From contig CALDNF010000268.1 of the NCBI GenBank assembly GCA_937917475.1, forward strand, positions 1 to 7,559: DNA of 7,559 bases, written 5' to 3'. The position numbers and the translations under genes were made by a program. Shown piece by piece: positions 1-5,344 of this stretch (the stretch's first letter is position 1; each line of letters opens with the position of its first letter). The notes beneath the pieces are model-generated. The model saw nothing but the letters and a program-made list of their open reading frames with translations, was not told where the DNA came from and made no database searches. This DNA comes from an uncultured Faecalibacterium sp. Its GTDB lineage: Bacteria > Bacillota > Clostridia > Oscillospirales > Ruminococcaceae.

Positions 1-53
1 CCGCTTCTCGCAAGATCAGCCGTATGGCCAAGCGTGCTAACAAGAACGCCTGA
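1..53 (+). CDS. rpsT: 30S ribosomal protein S20, C-terminal end (partial)
   Basis: Only the last 16 codons are present, in the frame beginning at position 3, ending at TGA 51-53. They translate to ASRKISRMAKRANKNA. S20 proteins typically end in a basic helix of the form HKNxAARKKSRLxKxxN, and this tail fits that pattern in charge, spacing and the terminal Asn-Ala. S20 binds 16S rRNA in the small subunit. The codons used (GCT, CGT, AAC, AAG) are those expected of a highly expressed gene. In many clostridia rpsT lies close to sporulation genes such as gpr, which agrees with the spoVA genes next door. The call rests on a short tail, so another small basic ribosomal protein cannot be excluded. 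Confidence 0.6.
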   Translation, partial: ASRKISRMAKRANKNA

Positions 54-86
54 TTCTATATCTGATCGAGTGATCGACTGACGAAC

Positions 87-126
87 AAAACCCCTGTACC
101 GGGCAACCGGTATGGGGGTTTTTGTT
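87..126. terminator. Rho-independent terminator, probably bidirectional
   Basis: Positions 87-102 pair with 107-122 in a 16-bp stem (two adjacent G-U wobbles at 95/114 and 96/113) closed by a GCAA tetraloop (103-106). The plus strand ends in a T tract (119-126, interrupted once by G) and the 5' side has AAAA, so the minus strand also ends in a T run. The wobbles become A-C mismatches on the minus strand, so it should be stronger for the S20-like gene than for the converging spoVAE. Confidence 0.9.
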
Positions 127-131
127 ATGTC

Positions 132-153
132 TGTCCGGCAGAAGCTGCGGACA
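132..153. other. Small hairpin between the terminator and spoVAE
   Basis: TGTCC (132-136) pairs with GGACA (149-153) and GCAG (138-141) with CTGC (145-148), with one bulged G at 137 and a three-base AAG loop. No T run follows on either strand, so it is not a classical terminator. It lies in the 3' untranslated region of the spoVA transcript just before the bidirectional terminator and could stabilise the 3' end. It may also have no function. The rest of 127-187 holds nothing I can support. Confidence 0.35.
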
Positions 154-187
154 TGGCCCTCGAACGCTTTGCCAACCTCCGCTACGG

Positions 188-544
188 TCAGTTCTGATCG
201 TGGCTTTTCCCCACAAGAGAGCAGAGCACTCCGCAGACAAGGCTGGTGGTCACACCGGCTGCGGCGGCCGTGAGACCGCCGGTGAGGATACCGATGGCTC
301 CTTCCTCGGCAATGGCGGTCCGCACACCCTTGGCCAGCAGATGCCCGAACCCCAGCAGAGGCACGGTGGCCCCGCAGCCTGCAAACTCAGCCAGCGGCGC
401 ATACCACCCCACAGCCGAGAGCAGGACTCCCGCCACCACATACCCGGTCAGCACTCGGGCCGGGGTCAGGCCGGTGAGGTCGATCAAAACCTGTCCCACG
501 GCACAGATTCCGCCGCCGATCACGAACGCCCAGAAGTAATTCAT
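188..544 (-). CDS. spoVAE: Stage V sporulation protein AE (SpoVAE)
   Basis: This 118-residue integral membrane protein belongs to the SpoVA complex, which moves dipicolinic acid with calcium into the forespore and releases it at germination. The sequence begins MNYFWAFVIGGGICAVGQ and carries the family's LIDLTGLTPARVL, GCGATVPLLGFGHLLAKGV and GAIGILTGGLTA blocks. The hydrophobic segments suggest about three to four membrane passes. Length matches the family (about 115-120 aa). The frame is open to 601, but the start at 544 is chosen because the family N-terminus begins there and a GGAG element lies 8 nt upstream. The stop of spoVAD is 19 nt away, so translation is likely coupled in one operon. 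The 3' end faces the S20-like gene across a shared terminator. Confidence 0.95.
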   Translation of the reverse strand: MNYFWAFVIGGGICAVGQVLIDLTGLTPARVLTGYVVAGVLLSAVGWYAPLAEFAGCGATVPLLGFGHLLAKGVRTAIAEEGAIGILTGGLTAAAAGVTTSLVCGVLCSLVGKSHDQN

Positions 545-563
545 TGCAATTTCTCCGTTTCTT

Positions 564-1574
564 TCAGCATCCCGGACTGCGCAGCTCCACAAGGTGTGCA
601 ATGGCTGGGATGCTTTCTTTTTGCAGAAAGGTGGTCTGGCTCATAAGGGCCCCCGTGGCAAGGAAGAGCACCCGCCGGGCCCGTCCCCGCTCCAGCCGGG
701 GCAGGATATAGCCGCAGAGCACCGCTGCACTGCACCCCGGGCCCGAGCCGCCGCTCTTGACGGTCTGCTGCTCCGTGTCGTAGAGCAGGCACCCGCAGTC
801 CTGATGATTTTTCATGACCACGCCCTCGGCCGTCATCAGTTCCCGGAACAATCCACTGCCCACCTGCCCCAGATCTCCGGTATAAATGGCATCAAAGTCT
901 TCCGGGGCGGTGCCGGTGTCGGCAAAATACCGCAGCAATGTGGCTGCAGCCGCCGGAGCCATGGCAGCTCCCATGTTGTTGATGTCCTTCACGCCGTAGT
1001 CCTGCACCCGCCCAAAGGTCACAGCATGGATGCCCACCCCCTCGCCCGCCGGGCGGAGCAGGCAGGCTCCCGCCGCTGTGGCCGTCCACTGCGCCGTAGG
1101 CGTCCGGACCGCTCCGTAACTCAGCGGCGTGCGGAACTGACGCTCTGCTGCGCAGAAATGGCTCCCCGTCAGAGCCAGCAGGCCGTCTGCCAGCCCTGCA
1201 CTGCACAGGCAGGCCCCCAGCCCCAGCGTCTCGGCCATGGTGCTGCAGGCCCCGAACACCCCCGCAAAGGGCAGTCCCAGCTCCCGCAGGGCATAGGAGG
1301 AGGCGGTGCACTGGGCCTGTAAGTCCCCCGCCAGCACAAGACTGACCTGTTTTTCGGTGATCTTTGCCTTCTTCATGCAAAGCCGTGCCGCCCGGACAAA
1401 AAGCTGCACCTCTGCTGCCTCCCACCCGGACTGTCCCATGCGGTTATCCGGATACAGCGCATCAAATGCCGCTGCCAGCGGGCCTTCTCCTTCCTTTTTG
1501 CCGCCTACAGCGGCCCACGATGCAAGGATGGGGGGATGGCTAAAGCAAAGGGTGTCTCCCCGCCGTGTTGCCAT
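564..1574 (-). CDS. spoVAD: Stage V sporulation protein AD (SpoVAD), dipicolinate-binding
   Basis: This 336-residue protein has the thiolase-like fold of SpoVAD, the soluble, membrane-associated SpoVA component that binds dipicolinic acid. Visible family blocks are LAGDLQAQ (81-88), FGACSTM (107-113), GSHFCAAERQFRTPLSYG (137-154), PTAQWT (159-164), NMGAAMAPAA (200-209), YTGDLGQVG (231-239), DCGCLLYD (259-266), GGSGPGCSA (275-283), ATGALMS (306-312) and ESIPAIAH (320-327). From memory, the cysteine of FGACST (Cys110 here) and a nearby aspartate were implicated in ligand binding in the Bacillus subtilis protein; Cys110 and Asp84 are present. The start at 1574 is supported by AAAGGAG 9 nt upstream and by the family N-terminus (LCFSHPP). 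The same frame stays open upstream across spoVAC, but that extension has no family similarity. Length is normal and all blocks are intact. Confidence 0.96.
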   Translation of the reverse strand: MATRRGDTLCFSHPPILASWAAVGGKKEGEGPLAAAFDALYPDNRMGQSGWEAAEVQLFVRAARLCMKKAKITEKQVSLVLAGDLQAQCTASSYALRELGLPFAGVFGACSTMAETLGLGACLCSAGLADGLLALTGSHFCAAERQFRTPLSYGAVRTPTAQWTATAAGACLLRPAGEGVGIHAVTFGRVQDYGVKDINNMGAAMAPAAAATLLRYFADTGTAPEDFDAIYTGDLGQVGSGLFRELMTAEGVVMKNHQDCGCLLYDTEQQTVKSGGSGPGCSAAVLCGYILPRLERGRARRVLFLATGALMSQTTFLQKESIPAIAHLVELRSPGC

Positions 1575-1675
1575 TGCAGATTTCTCCTTTCCGGGCTGAT
1601 TTTTTGCAGATTTTGTGGTATACTTAGTTTTTGTCAGACGAGTGCAATTTTCGCACCCGGCCGGGCGTATTCTCA
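1575..1675 (-). other. 101-bp spacer between spoVAC and spoVAD with inverted repeats
   Basis: The spoVAC stop and spoVAD start are 101 bp apart, long for genes usually packed tightly. The spacer contains a 10-bp palindrome CCCGGCCGGG (1656-1665) and, overlapping its edge, a GTGC/GCAC dyad (1642-1645 and 1653-1656). On the minus strand, TTGCAC precedes TATACC by 19 bp. That is a poor fit to a housekeeping promoter, and I found no convincing sigma-G or sigma-F pair. No T run follows the palindrome, so it is not a terminator. No small gene with a ribosome binding site was seen. Confidence 0.5.
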
Positions 1676-2119
1676 TCAGAGAGCCGTCAGCAGCCAGTAA
1701 ATGCCGCCGTAGACTACGGCGGCAAGGGTGCCGTAGACGATGACCGGCCCGGCGATGGTGAACATCTTGGCCCCGGTGCCGGGCACCCGGCCCTCTGCCT
1801 TGAATTCGATAGCCGCACTGACCACCGCATTGGCAAAGCCGGTGATGGGCACCAGTGACCCCGCCCCCGCCTTTGCCGCCAGCTTCTGATACAGCCCAAG
1901 GGTGGTCAGCACCGCCGAGAGGGCTATCAGCGTGCAGCTGGTCAGGGTCCCGGCAAGCTCCGGGTCCAGACCGTTTTTCAGATACCACTGGCGGAGCACC
2001 TCGCCCAGCAGGCAGATGCCCCCGCCCACACCGAACGCCCAAAGGCAGTCTCTGCCCAGCAGCGAAGGCGGGCCCGCCCGCTTTATCCGGCGTGCATATT
2101 CCTGTGCCGATAATTTCAT
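1676..2119 (-). CDS. spoVAC: Stage V sporulation protein AC (SpoVAC)
   Basis: This 147-residue membrane protein of the SpoVA complex has been proposed to act as a mechanosensitive channel for dipicolinate release during germination. It opens with MKLSAQEYARRIKRAGPPS and then shows the family signatures LWAFGVGGGICLLGEVLRQW, LTTLGLYQKLAAKAGAGS, VPITGFANAVVSAAIEFKAEG and GAKMFTIAGPVIVYG. About four hydrophobic segments alternate with short loops. The frame is open to 2212, but the start at 2119 matches the family N-terminus and has GGAGG 8 nt upstream. It is the first gene of the cluster. No spoVAA or spoVAB lies upstream; instead a divergent carboxypeptidase gene follows. The C-D-E set without A and B is the usual clostridial form. 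Confidence 0.95.
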   Translation of the reverse strand: MKLSAQEYARRIKRAGPPSLLGRDCLWAFGVGGGICLLGEVLRQWYLKNGLDPELAGTLTSCTLIALSAVLTTLGLYQKLAAKAGAGSLVPITGFANAVVSAAIEFKAEGRVPGTGAKMFTIAGPVIVYGTLAAVVYGGIYWLLTAL

Positions 2120-2128
2120 CCCATTCGC

Positions 2129-2152
2129 CTCCGGGCTCAGTATGCCCCGGAG
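2129..2152. repeat. Perfect 7-bp inverted repeat around the spoVA -10 element
   Basis: CTCCGGG (2129-2135) and CCCGGAG (2146-2152) are exact inverted repeats separated by 10 nt that contain the putative -10 element. On the minus strand the second arm overlaps the Shine-Dalgarno sequence GGAGG of spoVAC (2128-2132). In a longer RNA the first arm could pair with and mask it. It could equally be an operator for a dimeric regulator, or a chance GC-rich match. Confidence 0.5.
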
Positions 2153-2167
2153 ATCGCAAAAACATAC
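2138..2167 (-). promoter_or_regulatory. Putative sigma-G promoter of spoVAC-AD-AE
   Basis: On the minus strand GTATG (2167-2163) fits the sigma-G -35 consensus GHATR exactly. CATACTG (2144-2138), after an 18-bp spacer, fits the -10 consensus CATNHTA at all but the last base. spoVA operons are classical sigma-G targets in forespores, so location and sequence agree. A weakness is that the start point would fall about 2131, within the GGAGG ribosome binding site, giving a leader of only about 12 nt. Confidence 0.55.
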
Positions 2168-2182
2168 GAAGGTAGGCTTTTC

Positions 2183-3097
2183 ATGAATCAGGTTTCTTCT
2201 TCCAATCCTCACCGCAGACGGCTCACCCGGGCCGAGATCGCCCGCCGACGGCGGCGCAGGGCTCTCCGCCGTGGCCTCGGTCTGCTGCTGGTGGTCTGCA
2301 TCGCCGTGGGGGGTGTTTCCTTCCTGCTCACCCGGAAAAATTCCCTGCCCACCGCCAAAGCCGCCGGTAGTTCTTCTCCGGCCGCTTCTGCCGGAAGCGC
2401 AGCGGCACCGGCCTCATCTGCCGCCGCATCGGGCAGTGCCGCTGAAAACGCAGCACCGGACAACGCTTTGGGTCTGACTGCTGCTGAAGCGCAGGCCATC
2501 CTCAACGATCCCATGATGGTGCTGGTAAACCACACCAACAAGATGCCCGATAACTATACGTTCGAGACCAAAGAATGTGGCTCTTCCACCTCCGTAAACA
2601 AAACCCTTCAGACCGCTGCCTGCGACGCCTTCCTCGAGATGCAGAAGGCCGCAGCTGCCGACGGCGTGACCGTCTGGATGCAGAGCGGCTACCGCAGTGT
2701 GAAATACCAGACCGGCCTTTACGAGCGCAAGACCCAGTATTACCGGGACAAGGGCTATGATGAGGCCACCGCAAAGGAAATGGCTGCTGCCGTCGTCAAC
2801 CCGCCGGGCTACTCGGAGCACAACTGCGGCCTTGCCGCCGACCTGAACAGCCCGGAGCACACCGGTCTGGACGAGGGCTTTGAAAACACCGCAGCCTTCC
2901 GCTGGCTCTGTGAACACGCCGGGGAATACGGCTTCATCCTGCGGTATCCCAAGGGAGCCGAGGACAAGACCGAGATCACCTATGAGCCCTGGCACTGGCG
3001 GTATGTGGGCGTGGAGAATGCTGCCCGGGTCAACGCCAGCGGCCTGTGCTTCGAGGACTACATTGCCAGCCTGCGCACTCTTGCGGAACAGAGCTGA
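2183..3097 (+). CDS. Membrane-anchored VanY-type D-alanyl-D-alanine carboxypeptidase (M15B)
   Basis: This 304-residue protein should remove the terminal D-Ala from peptidoglycan stem peptides outside the membrane. It has an Arg-rich cytoplasmic N-terminus (residues 11-30), one membrane segment (about 31-50), an Ala/Ser/Pro-rich linker (about 57-93) and a catalytic domain (about 100-300). Motifs are SGYRS (168-172), PPGYSEHNCGLAAD (207-220) and EPWHWRYVG (268-276). These give the zinc ligands His213, Asp220 and His271 and the catalytic Glu268 of the VanY/DacB family. The start has AAGG about 10 nt upstream. It is divergent from spoVAC, with 63 bp between the start codons. I see no clear promoter of its own in that gap and no vanHAX-type resistance genes nearby, so a wall-remodelling role is more likely than glycopeptide resistance. 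No terminator follows it. Confidence 0.93.
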   Translation: MNQVSSSNPHRRRLTRAEIARRRRRRALRRGLGLLLVVCIAVGGVSFLLTRKNSLPTAKAAGSSSPAASAGSAAAPASSAAASGSAAENAAPDNALGLTAAEAQAILNDPMMVLVNHTNKMPDNYTFETKECGSSTSVNKTLQTAACDAFLEMQKAAAADGVTVWMQSGYRSVKYQTGLYERKTQYYRDKGYDEATAKEMAAAVVNPPGYSEHNCGLAADLNSPEHTGLDEGFENTAAFRWLCEHAGEYGFILRYPKGAEDKTEITYEPWHWRYVGVENAARVNASGLCFEDYIASLRTLAEQS

Positions 3098-3136
3098 ATT
3101 TTCGGGTGAAGATTGGGTAAAACTTTTCCCGGTTTG

Positions 3137-3165
3137 TTTACAATCGATGCCCGATATGATAAGAT
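3137..3165 (+). promoter_or_regulatory. Sigma-A-like promoter of the lipoprotein gene
   Basis: TTTACA (3137-3142) and TAAGAT (3160-3165) are separated by exactly 17 bp and match the housekeeping consensus at five and four of six positions. Transcription would start about 3172, giving an untranslated leader of roughly 80 nt before the start at 3251. Confidence 0.65.
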
Positions 3166-3173
3166 AACAGTGG

Positions 3174-3217
3174 TCTGCCGTTTTCTCTCCGGCCCTTTCC
3201 CACACCGGAAAGGCAGA
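3174..3217 (+). other. Leader hairpin(s) upstream of the lipoprotein gene
   Basis: CCTTTCC (3194-3200) pairs with GGAAAGG (3207-3213) around a CACACC loop. TCTGCC (3174-3179) can pair with GGCAGA (3212-3217), sharing two bases with the first stem, so the two stems are partly exclusive. Neither covers the ribosome binding site GAAGGA (3238-3243). The structure may stabilise the RNA; I recognise no known riboswitch class. Confidence 0.35.
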
Positions 3218-3250
3218 TCTCTGACAACGACGCAAAAGAAGGAATAATCC

Positions 3251-3835
3251 ATGAAAAATCGTTCGAAAATGATTGCTGCAACCCTTGTGGTCGCTTTGGG
3301 CTGCACCCTGCTTTCCGGCTGCGGCTCTTCCGCATCCTCCACGGCTTCCTCTTCCGAGGCAGCATCCAGCTCGGTGCCCGCTTCCTCCTCTCTCTCCGCT
3401 GCTCCCAGCGTGAACCTGGGCGAGGGCACCAACGGCAATGACGAGCTGGCCGAGACGGTAAACACCCTGCTGGACACCGACCCCATCTCCAACCAGTTTG
3501 AGATCACCGCCATGAACATCGAGTACGATTTCGGCCTGAAAGCCGAGGACGTTGCCAGCTACAAGGGCGTGAAGAGCAACGACAACGGCGATGCCGGTCT
3601 GGTGCTGGTCATTGAGCCTGCCGAGGGCAAGATGCAGGATGTGATCGATGCCCTGAACACCTACCGTGAGGATCAGGTAGCCTTCTACGGCAACTACTCT
3701 GAGTTTGCTCAGGCACAGGACAACATGGAAAATGCTGTCATCGTCGGCAACGATGAGCTGGTGGTCATGCTGGTGGCCTCCAATGAGTGCTCTGCCGACC
3801 TGACCAAGGCCGCAGACAGTCTCCTGAACGGCTAA
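3251..3835 (+). CDS. DUF4358-like lipoprotein
   Basis: This 194-residue secreted lipoprotein has a basic N-terminus, a short hydrophobic stretch (7-20) and a lipobox LSGC (21-24), so Cys24 would be lipidated. A Ser/Ala-rich linker follows (about 25-53), then a mixed alpha/beta domain. The pattern YDFGLKAEDVASYKGV, LVLVIEPAEGKMQDVIDAL, AFYGNYSEF and NAVIVGNDELVVMLVAS resembles DUF4358, a family of unknown function often found beside MBOAT and DHHW genes in clostridia, as here. The start has GAAGGA 7 nt upstream. It probably sits on the outer face of the membrane and assists the downstream acyltransferase pair; that role is inferred from context only. A strong terminator follows its stop. The DUF4358 assignment is from pattern memory. 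Confidence 0.85.
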   Translation: MKNRSKMIAATLVVALGCTLLSGCGSSASSTASSSEAASSSVPASSSLSAAPSVNLGEGTNGNDELAETVNTLLDTDPISNQFEITAMNIEYDFGLKAEDVASYKGVKSNDNGDAGLVLVIEPAEGKMQDVIDALNTYREDQVAFYGNYSEFAQAQDNMENAVIVGNDELVVMLVASNECSADLTKAADSLLNG

Positions 3836-3846
3836 ACGCTTCTTCC

Positions 3847-3878
3847 GGCCGATGCCCTTTCCGGCATCGGCCTTTTTT
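3847..3878 (+). terminator. Rho-independent terminator between lipoprotein and MBOAT genes
   Basis: A perfect 10-bp GC-rich stem pairs GGCCGATGCC (3847-3856) with GGCATCGGCC (3863-3872) around a CTTTCC loop, followed by six T (3873-3878). It starts 11 nt after the lipoprotein stop. No promoter is visible between it and the MBOAT ribosome binding site 18 nt further on, so it probably acts as a partial terminator that lowers expression of the downstream genes. Confidence 0.9.
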
Positions 3879-3895
3879 GACTTTACTCTTTTTGC

Positions 3896-3903
3896 AAAGG
3901 AGG
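3896..3903 (+). promoter_or_regulatory. Ribosome binding site that fixes a TTG start
   Basis: AAAGGAGG is a near-perfect Shine-Dalgarno sequence. It lies 8 nt before the in-frame TTG at 3912, while the only upstream ATG in frame (3852) falls inside the terminator stem. This decides the start of the MBOAT gene. Confidence 0.88.
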
Positions 3904-3911
3904 CTGACGCA

Positions 3912-5330
3912 TTGGTTTTCAGCACCATCATTTTCCTGTTCCGTTTTCTGCCCATTACGCTGGCCTTGTATTACCTTGCGCCCCCAAAACTGAAAAACAC
4001 TGTTCTGTTCCTGTGCAGTCTGGTGTTTTACTGCTGGGGCGAAGTCCGGTTCTTCCCGGTCATGCTGGCTCTCATCCTCATCAACTACCTCTGCGGCCTT
4101 GCCATCGAACACTTTGATGCAAGGCCCGGTCTGCGCAGAGCCTTTCTGCTGGCAGCACTGGCGGGCAGTCTGGGGATGCTGTTCTACTTCAAATATGCAA
4201 ACTTTGTCCTTTCCAGTCTGAACAGCCTGCTGGGGACAAGCTTTGCCCTCATCGACGGCATCAGTGTTCTGCCGCTGGGCATCAGCTTTTACACCTTCCA
4301 GACCCTTTCCTACTCCATCGACGTTTACCGCCGGGACGTGAAAGCCGAGCGGAACATCATCGACTTTGGTGCCTATGTGGTCATGTTTCCTCAGCTCATT
4401 GCGGGGCCCATCGTCAAATACCGGGATGTTTCGGCCCAGCTCCACGTTTACCGGAACCGTTACAGCCTGAAACAGATCGAGGACGGCATGACCCTGTTCA
4501 CCTTCGGCCTTGCCAAAAAGGTCCTGCTGGCGGATGCCGTGGGTGCCCTCTGGACTGACATCATCGGGGTGTCCGGCAGTCCCTCCACCACCTTTGTGGG
4601 GCTGGCAAACGCTTCCACTGCTCTGGTCTGGCTGGGTGTGGCGGCCTACTCGCTCCAGCTCTACTTTGACTTTTCGGGCTATTCCATGATGGCCATCGGC
4701 ATGGGCAAGATGCTGGGCTTTGATTTTCCCCAGAACTTCAACTACCCCTATATTTCCCGCTCCATCACCGAGTTCTGGCGGCGTTGGCACATGACCCTCT
4801 CGGGCTGGTTCCGGGAGTATGTGTATATCCCGCTGGGCGGCAACCGAAAGGGCCTGAAACGTCAGATCTTCAACCTCTTCATCGTGGAGCTGCTCACCGG
4901 CATCTGGCACGGTGCAGACTGGAACTTCATCTGCTGGGGCCTGTACTATTTTGTACTGCTGGCCGCAGAAAAGCTCTTCCTTCTGAAATATCTCGAGAAG
5001 GGCAGAGTCTGGCCCCACATCTACACCATGTTCTTTGTGGTAGTAGGCTGGGCCATGTTCGTGGGCAACGATGCTGGAGTGGAATTCGGGCTGCTGTTCC
5101 AAAAGCTTTTTGTTCCCTCGGGCGGCGTATCGCCCCTGTATTTCCTGCGGAACTACGGCGTTCTGCTGGCGGTGTCGGGGGTCTGCTGCACCCCCCTCAT
5201 CGAAAAGCTCTGGGACAAGCTGCGCAGCCGCAGCCTGACCCGGACCCTGACCGTTCTTTTGCTGTTGGTGCTCTCCACCGCCTACGTGGTGGGCAGCACC
5301 AACAGCCCGTTCCTGTATTTCAACTTCTGA
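3912..5330 (+). CDS. MBOAT family membrane-bound O-acyltransferase (AlgI/DltB-like)
   Basis: This 472-residue polytopic membrane enzyme should transfer an acyl group, probably acetyl, across the membrane to an extracellular glycan or wall polymer. Numbered from the TTG start, it begins VFSTIIFLFRFLPITLALYY, a typical family N-terminus. It carries PLGISFYTFQTLSY (121-134), FPQLIAGPIVKY (159-170), YFDFSGYSMMAIGMGKMLGF (251-270), FWRRWH (288-293) followed by the PLGGNRKG block, and LLTGIWHGADWNF (328-340). The two conserved histidines, His293 and His333, are both present. About ten or more membrane segments are visible, and length matches AlgI-type proteins. TTG 3912 is chosen over ATG 3852 because of the strong ribosome binding site and the N-terminal match. 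No dltA, dltC or dltD is next to it. The DHHW protein 14 nt downstream argues for an AlgI/AlgX-type acetylation pair; the acceptor is unknown. Confidence 0.94.
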   Translation: MVFSTIIFLFRFLPITLALYYLAPPKLKNTVLFLCSLVFYCWGEVRFFPVMLALILINYLCGLAIEHFDARPGLRRAFLLAALAGSLGMLFYFKYANFVLSSLNSLLGTSFALIDGISVLPLGISFYTFQTLSYSIDVYRRDVKAERNIIDFGAYVVMFPQLIAGPIVKYRDVSAQLHVYRNRYSLKQIEDGMTLFTFGLAKKVLLADAVGALWTDIIGVSGSPSTTFVGLANASTALVWLGVAAYSLQLYFDFSGYSMMAIGMGKMLGFDFPQNFNYPYISRSITEFWRRWHMTLSGWFREYVYIPLGGNRKGLKRQIFNLFIVELLTGIWHGADWNFICWGLYYFVLLAAEKLFLLKYLEKGRVWPHIYTMFFVVVGWAMFVGNDAGVEFGLLFQKLFVPSGGVSPLYFLRNYGVLLAVSGVCCTPLIEKLWDKLRSRSLTRTLTVLLLLVLSTAYVVGSTNSPFLYFNF

Positions 5331-5344
5331 GGGGGTGAACCGTG

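Noticed and set aside
126..197. Short plus-strand frame ending at TGA 195 with a natural-looking tail (MALERFANLRYGQF)
   Set aside because: Only about 22 codons, no ribosome binding site, preceded by a terminator and overlapping the end of spoVAE; probably chance in GC-rich DNA.
122..646. 174-codon plus-strand frame opposite spoVAE
   Set aside because: Low-complexity translation rich in Gly, Pro, His and Arg, antisense to a clear SpoVAE; a shadow frame.
1575..2165. N-terminal extension of SpoVAD: its frame is open to an ATG at 2165
   Set aside because: The extension runs across spoVAC in another frame, has no family similarity, and SpoVAD has its own AAAGGAG and family-typical start at 1574.
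2183..3097. Glycopeptide resistance role for the VanY-like gene
   Set aside because: No vanR, vanS, vanH, vanA/B or vanX-like genes adjoin; VanY-type carboxypeptidases are common housekeeping enzymes in Firmicutes.
2414..3955. 513-codon minus-strand frame opposite the carboxypeptidase and lipoprotein genes
   Set aside because: It runs through two clear plus-strand genes, a promoter and a terminator; a shadow of GC-rich coding sequence.
3912..5330. MBOAT protein as DltB of a D-alanylation operon
   Set aside because: No dltA, dltC or dltD gene neighbours it; the partner is a DHHW protein, which fits an AlgI/AlgX-type module.
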